NCBI GenBank assembly: GCA_002708205.1
Contig: PAMR01000001.1
Coordinates: 35,100 to 41,593, forward strand
Direction: 5' to 3'
DNA length: 6,494 bases
DNA from: Gammaproteobacteria bacterium
Lineage (GTDB): Bacteria > Pseudomonadota > Gammaproteobacteria > Pseudomonadales > Azotimanducaceae
The position numbers and the translations under genes are program-made. The number at the start of each line of letters is the position of its first letter. Position 1 is the first letter of the stretch. The notes under the pieces were generated by a model. It made no database searches. It worked only from the letters and a program-made list of their open reading frames with translations, and was not told the origin of the DNA. This document shows positions 5,905 to 6,494 of the stretch, piece by piece.

Positions 5905-6494
5905 TCAAAAATCTCGAGGTAAGTAGGCCAAGCGTTTCCAAACTGCATACGATTCGCGGAATTTTTTTTGCGATTCGTGGATGACTCGAAAATCCGAATC
6001 TCGAAGCGCTTCTTCATTCATGACATCGTCTGCAATTCGGTTCAGTTCCCTCAATATGGGGATCGGTAATTCACGGGCCTCTACCCCTTTTGTTTTAAAT
6101 CCCTCAATTACTGGTCCCTGAAGGGCTTCCGCTTTTGCAAGGTTTCGAGTTACTCCTGCGGTGCAGACGATATCTAAAAGGCTTTGTTCAATCGCTGTGA
6201 GGCTATCCCATGTATCACTGCCAATAACCAAATGCGCGGAAGTGTACGTCTGATGCCAGCCTGGAAAGTAATTTATCTTGGCGATTCGGTCAAAGCCTAA
6301 AGCTTCGTCCACGTTTGGGAGAGAAAATTCTGTCGCATCAATCGCACCCTTCTCCAGTGCTTGAAAAATTTCGCCTCCCGGCAACATGGTTACGGACGCG
6401 CCAAGACGTTCAATGACTTTTCCGCCGAGCCCAGCGAAACGAATCTTGAGCCCCTGGACATCGGACAGTTGCACTATTGGTTCTCTGAACCACC
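5905..6494 (-). CDS. dctP: TRAP transporter periplasmic solute-binding protein (DctP family, TakP-like), 5' end outside the window
   Basis: Only the C-terminal 195 residues are present. The frame runs off the window edge, beginning WFREPIVQLSDVQGLKIR, and the GWFR segment lies in mid-protein in this family. The N-terminal lobe and signal peptide are therefore missing, not lost, and the internal GTG at 6474 is a Val codon. Visible landmarks, numbered from the first complete codon, are GLKIRFAGLGG (14-24, with the conserved substrate-binding Arg18), LPGGEIFQAL (37-46), GAIDATEF (49-56) and YFPGWHQ (75-81). This pattern matches the TakP/FcbT1 branch, whose known ligands include 2-oxo acids and aromatic carboxylates. 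The position after DATE is usually Trp in that branch, as I recall it, but is Phe56 here. The C-terminus (ESQKKFRESYAVW...) is of the expected form. The protein would deliver a carboxylate from the periplasm to DctQM. The family is secure; the ligand is inferred only to be an organic acid. Confidence 0.93.
   Translation of the reverse strand, partial: WFREPIVQLSDVQGLKIRFAGLGGKVIERLGASVTMLPGGEIFQALEKGAIDATEFSLPNVDEALGFDRIAKINYFPGWHQTYTSAHLVIGSDTWDSLTAIEQSLLDIVCTAGVTRNLAKAEALQGPVIEGFKTKGVEARELPIPILRELNRIADDVMNEEALRDSDFRVIHESQKKFRESYAVWKRLAYLPRDF

Noticed and set aside
5904..6017. N-terminal extension of DctQ by 38 residues, starting at the ATG at 6017 or 5948
   Set aside because: It would overlap the conserved C-terminus of DctP, has no Shine-Dalgarno, and the added segment is charged and unlike DctQ N-termini. 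The ATG at 5903, one base after the dctP stop, fits better.
6472..6474. GTG at 6474 as the start of dctP
   Set aside because: The frame is open upstream to the window edge and encodes the conserved WFREPI segment, so the GTG is an internal Val codon and the true start lies outside.

Overview
The window looks like bacterial chromosome with near-balanced base composition (judged by eye). Genes are densely packed, with start/stop overlaps and canonical Shine-Dalgarno sites. The gene families (a TRAP transporter, a family III CoA-transferase, MaoC-like and PhyH-like proteins) are typical of heterotrophic, often marine, Proteobacteria-like organisms. No marker gene is present, so the taxonomy is an inference. 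I see no rRNA, tRNA, CRISPR array, insertion sequence, integrase or phage gene.

The layout has three blocks. (1) Positions 52-1409, minus strand: a two-gene unit with a double hot-dog MaoC-like protein followed, through a TTGA stop/start overlap, by a PurN-type formyltransferase homologue that starts with TTG. (2) Positions 1590-2396, plus strand: a PhyH-type Fe(II)/2-oxoglutarate dioxygenase transcribed divergently from block 1. The shared 180-bp intergenic region holds an operator-like dyad, an imperfect hairpin and a candidate promoter for block 1. (3) Positions 2455-6494, minus strand: a TRAP transporter in the order dctP (5' end outside the window), dctQ, dctM, then a small antibiotic-biosynthesis-monooxygenase (ABM) domain protein, then a CaiB/BaiF family III CoA-transferase. 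The PhyH gene and the CoA-transferase converge tail to tail with a 58-bp gap.

Read as a whole, the cluster is consistent with uptake and catabolism of an organic acid. The TRAP system would import a carboxylate, the CoA-transferase would activate it as a CoA thioester, and the dioxygenase, ABM protein and hot-dog protein could oxidise or hydrate it. The formyltransferase homologue does not fit a standard pathway of this kind. The substrate cannot be read from the sequence and no regulator gene is in view. The individual families are known. What may be new is their combination, especially the coupled pair of a MaoC-like protein with a degraded catalytic motif and a divergent PurN homologue. 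I saw no clearly novel defence, mobile or RNA system.
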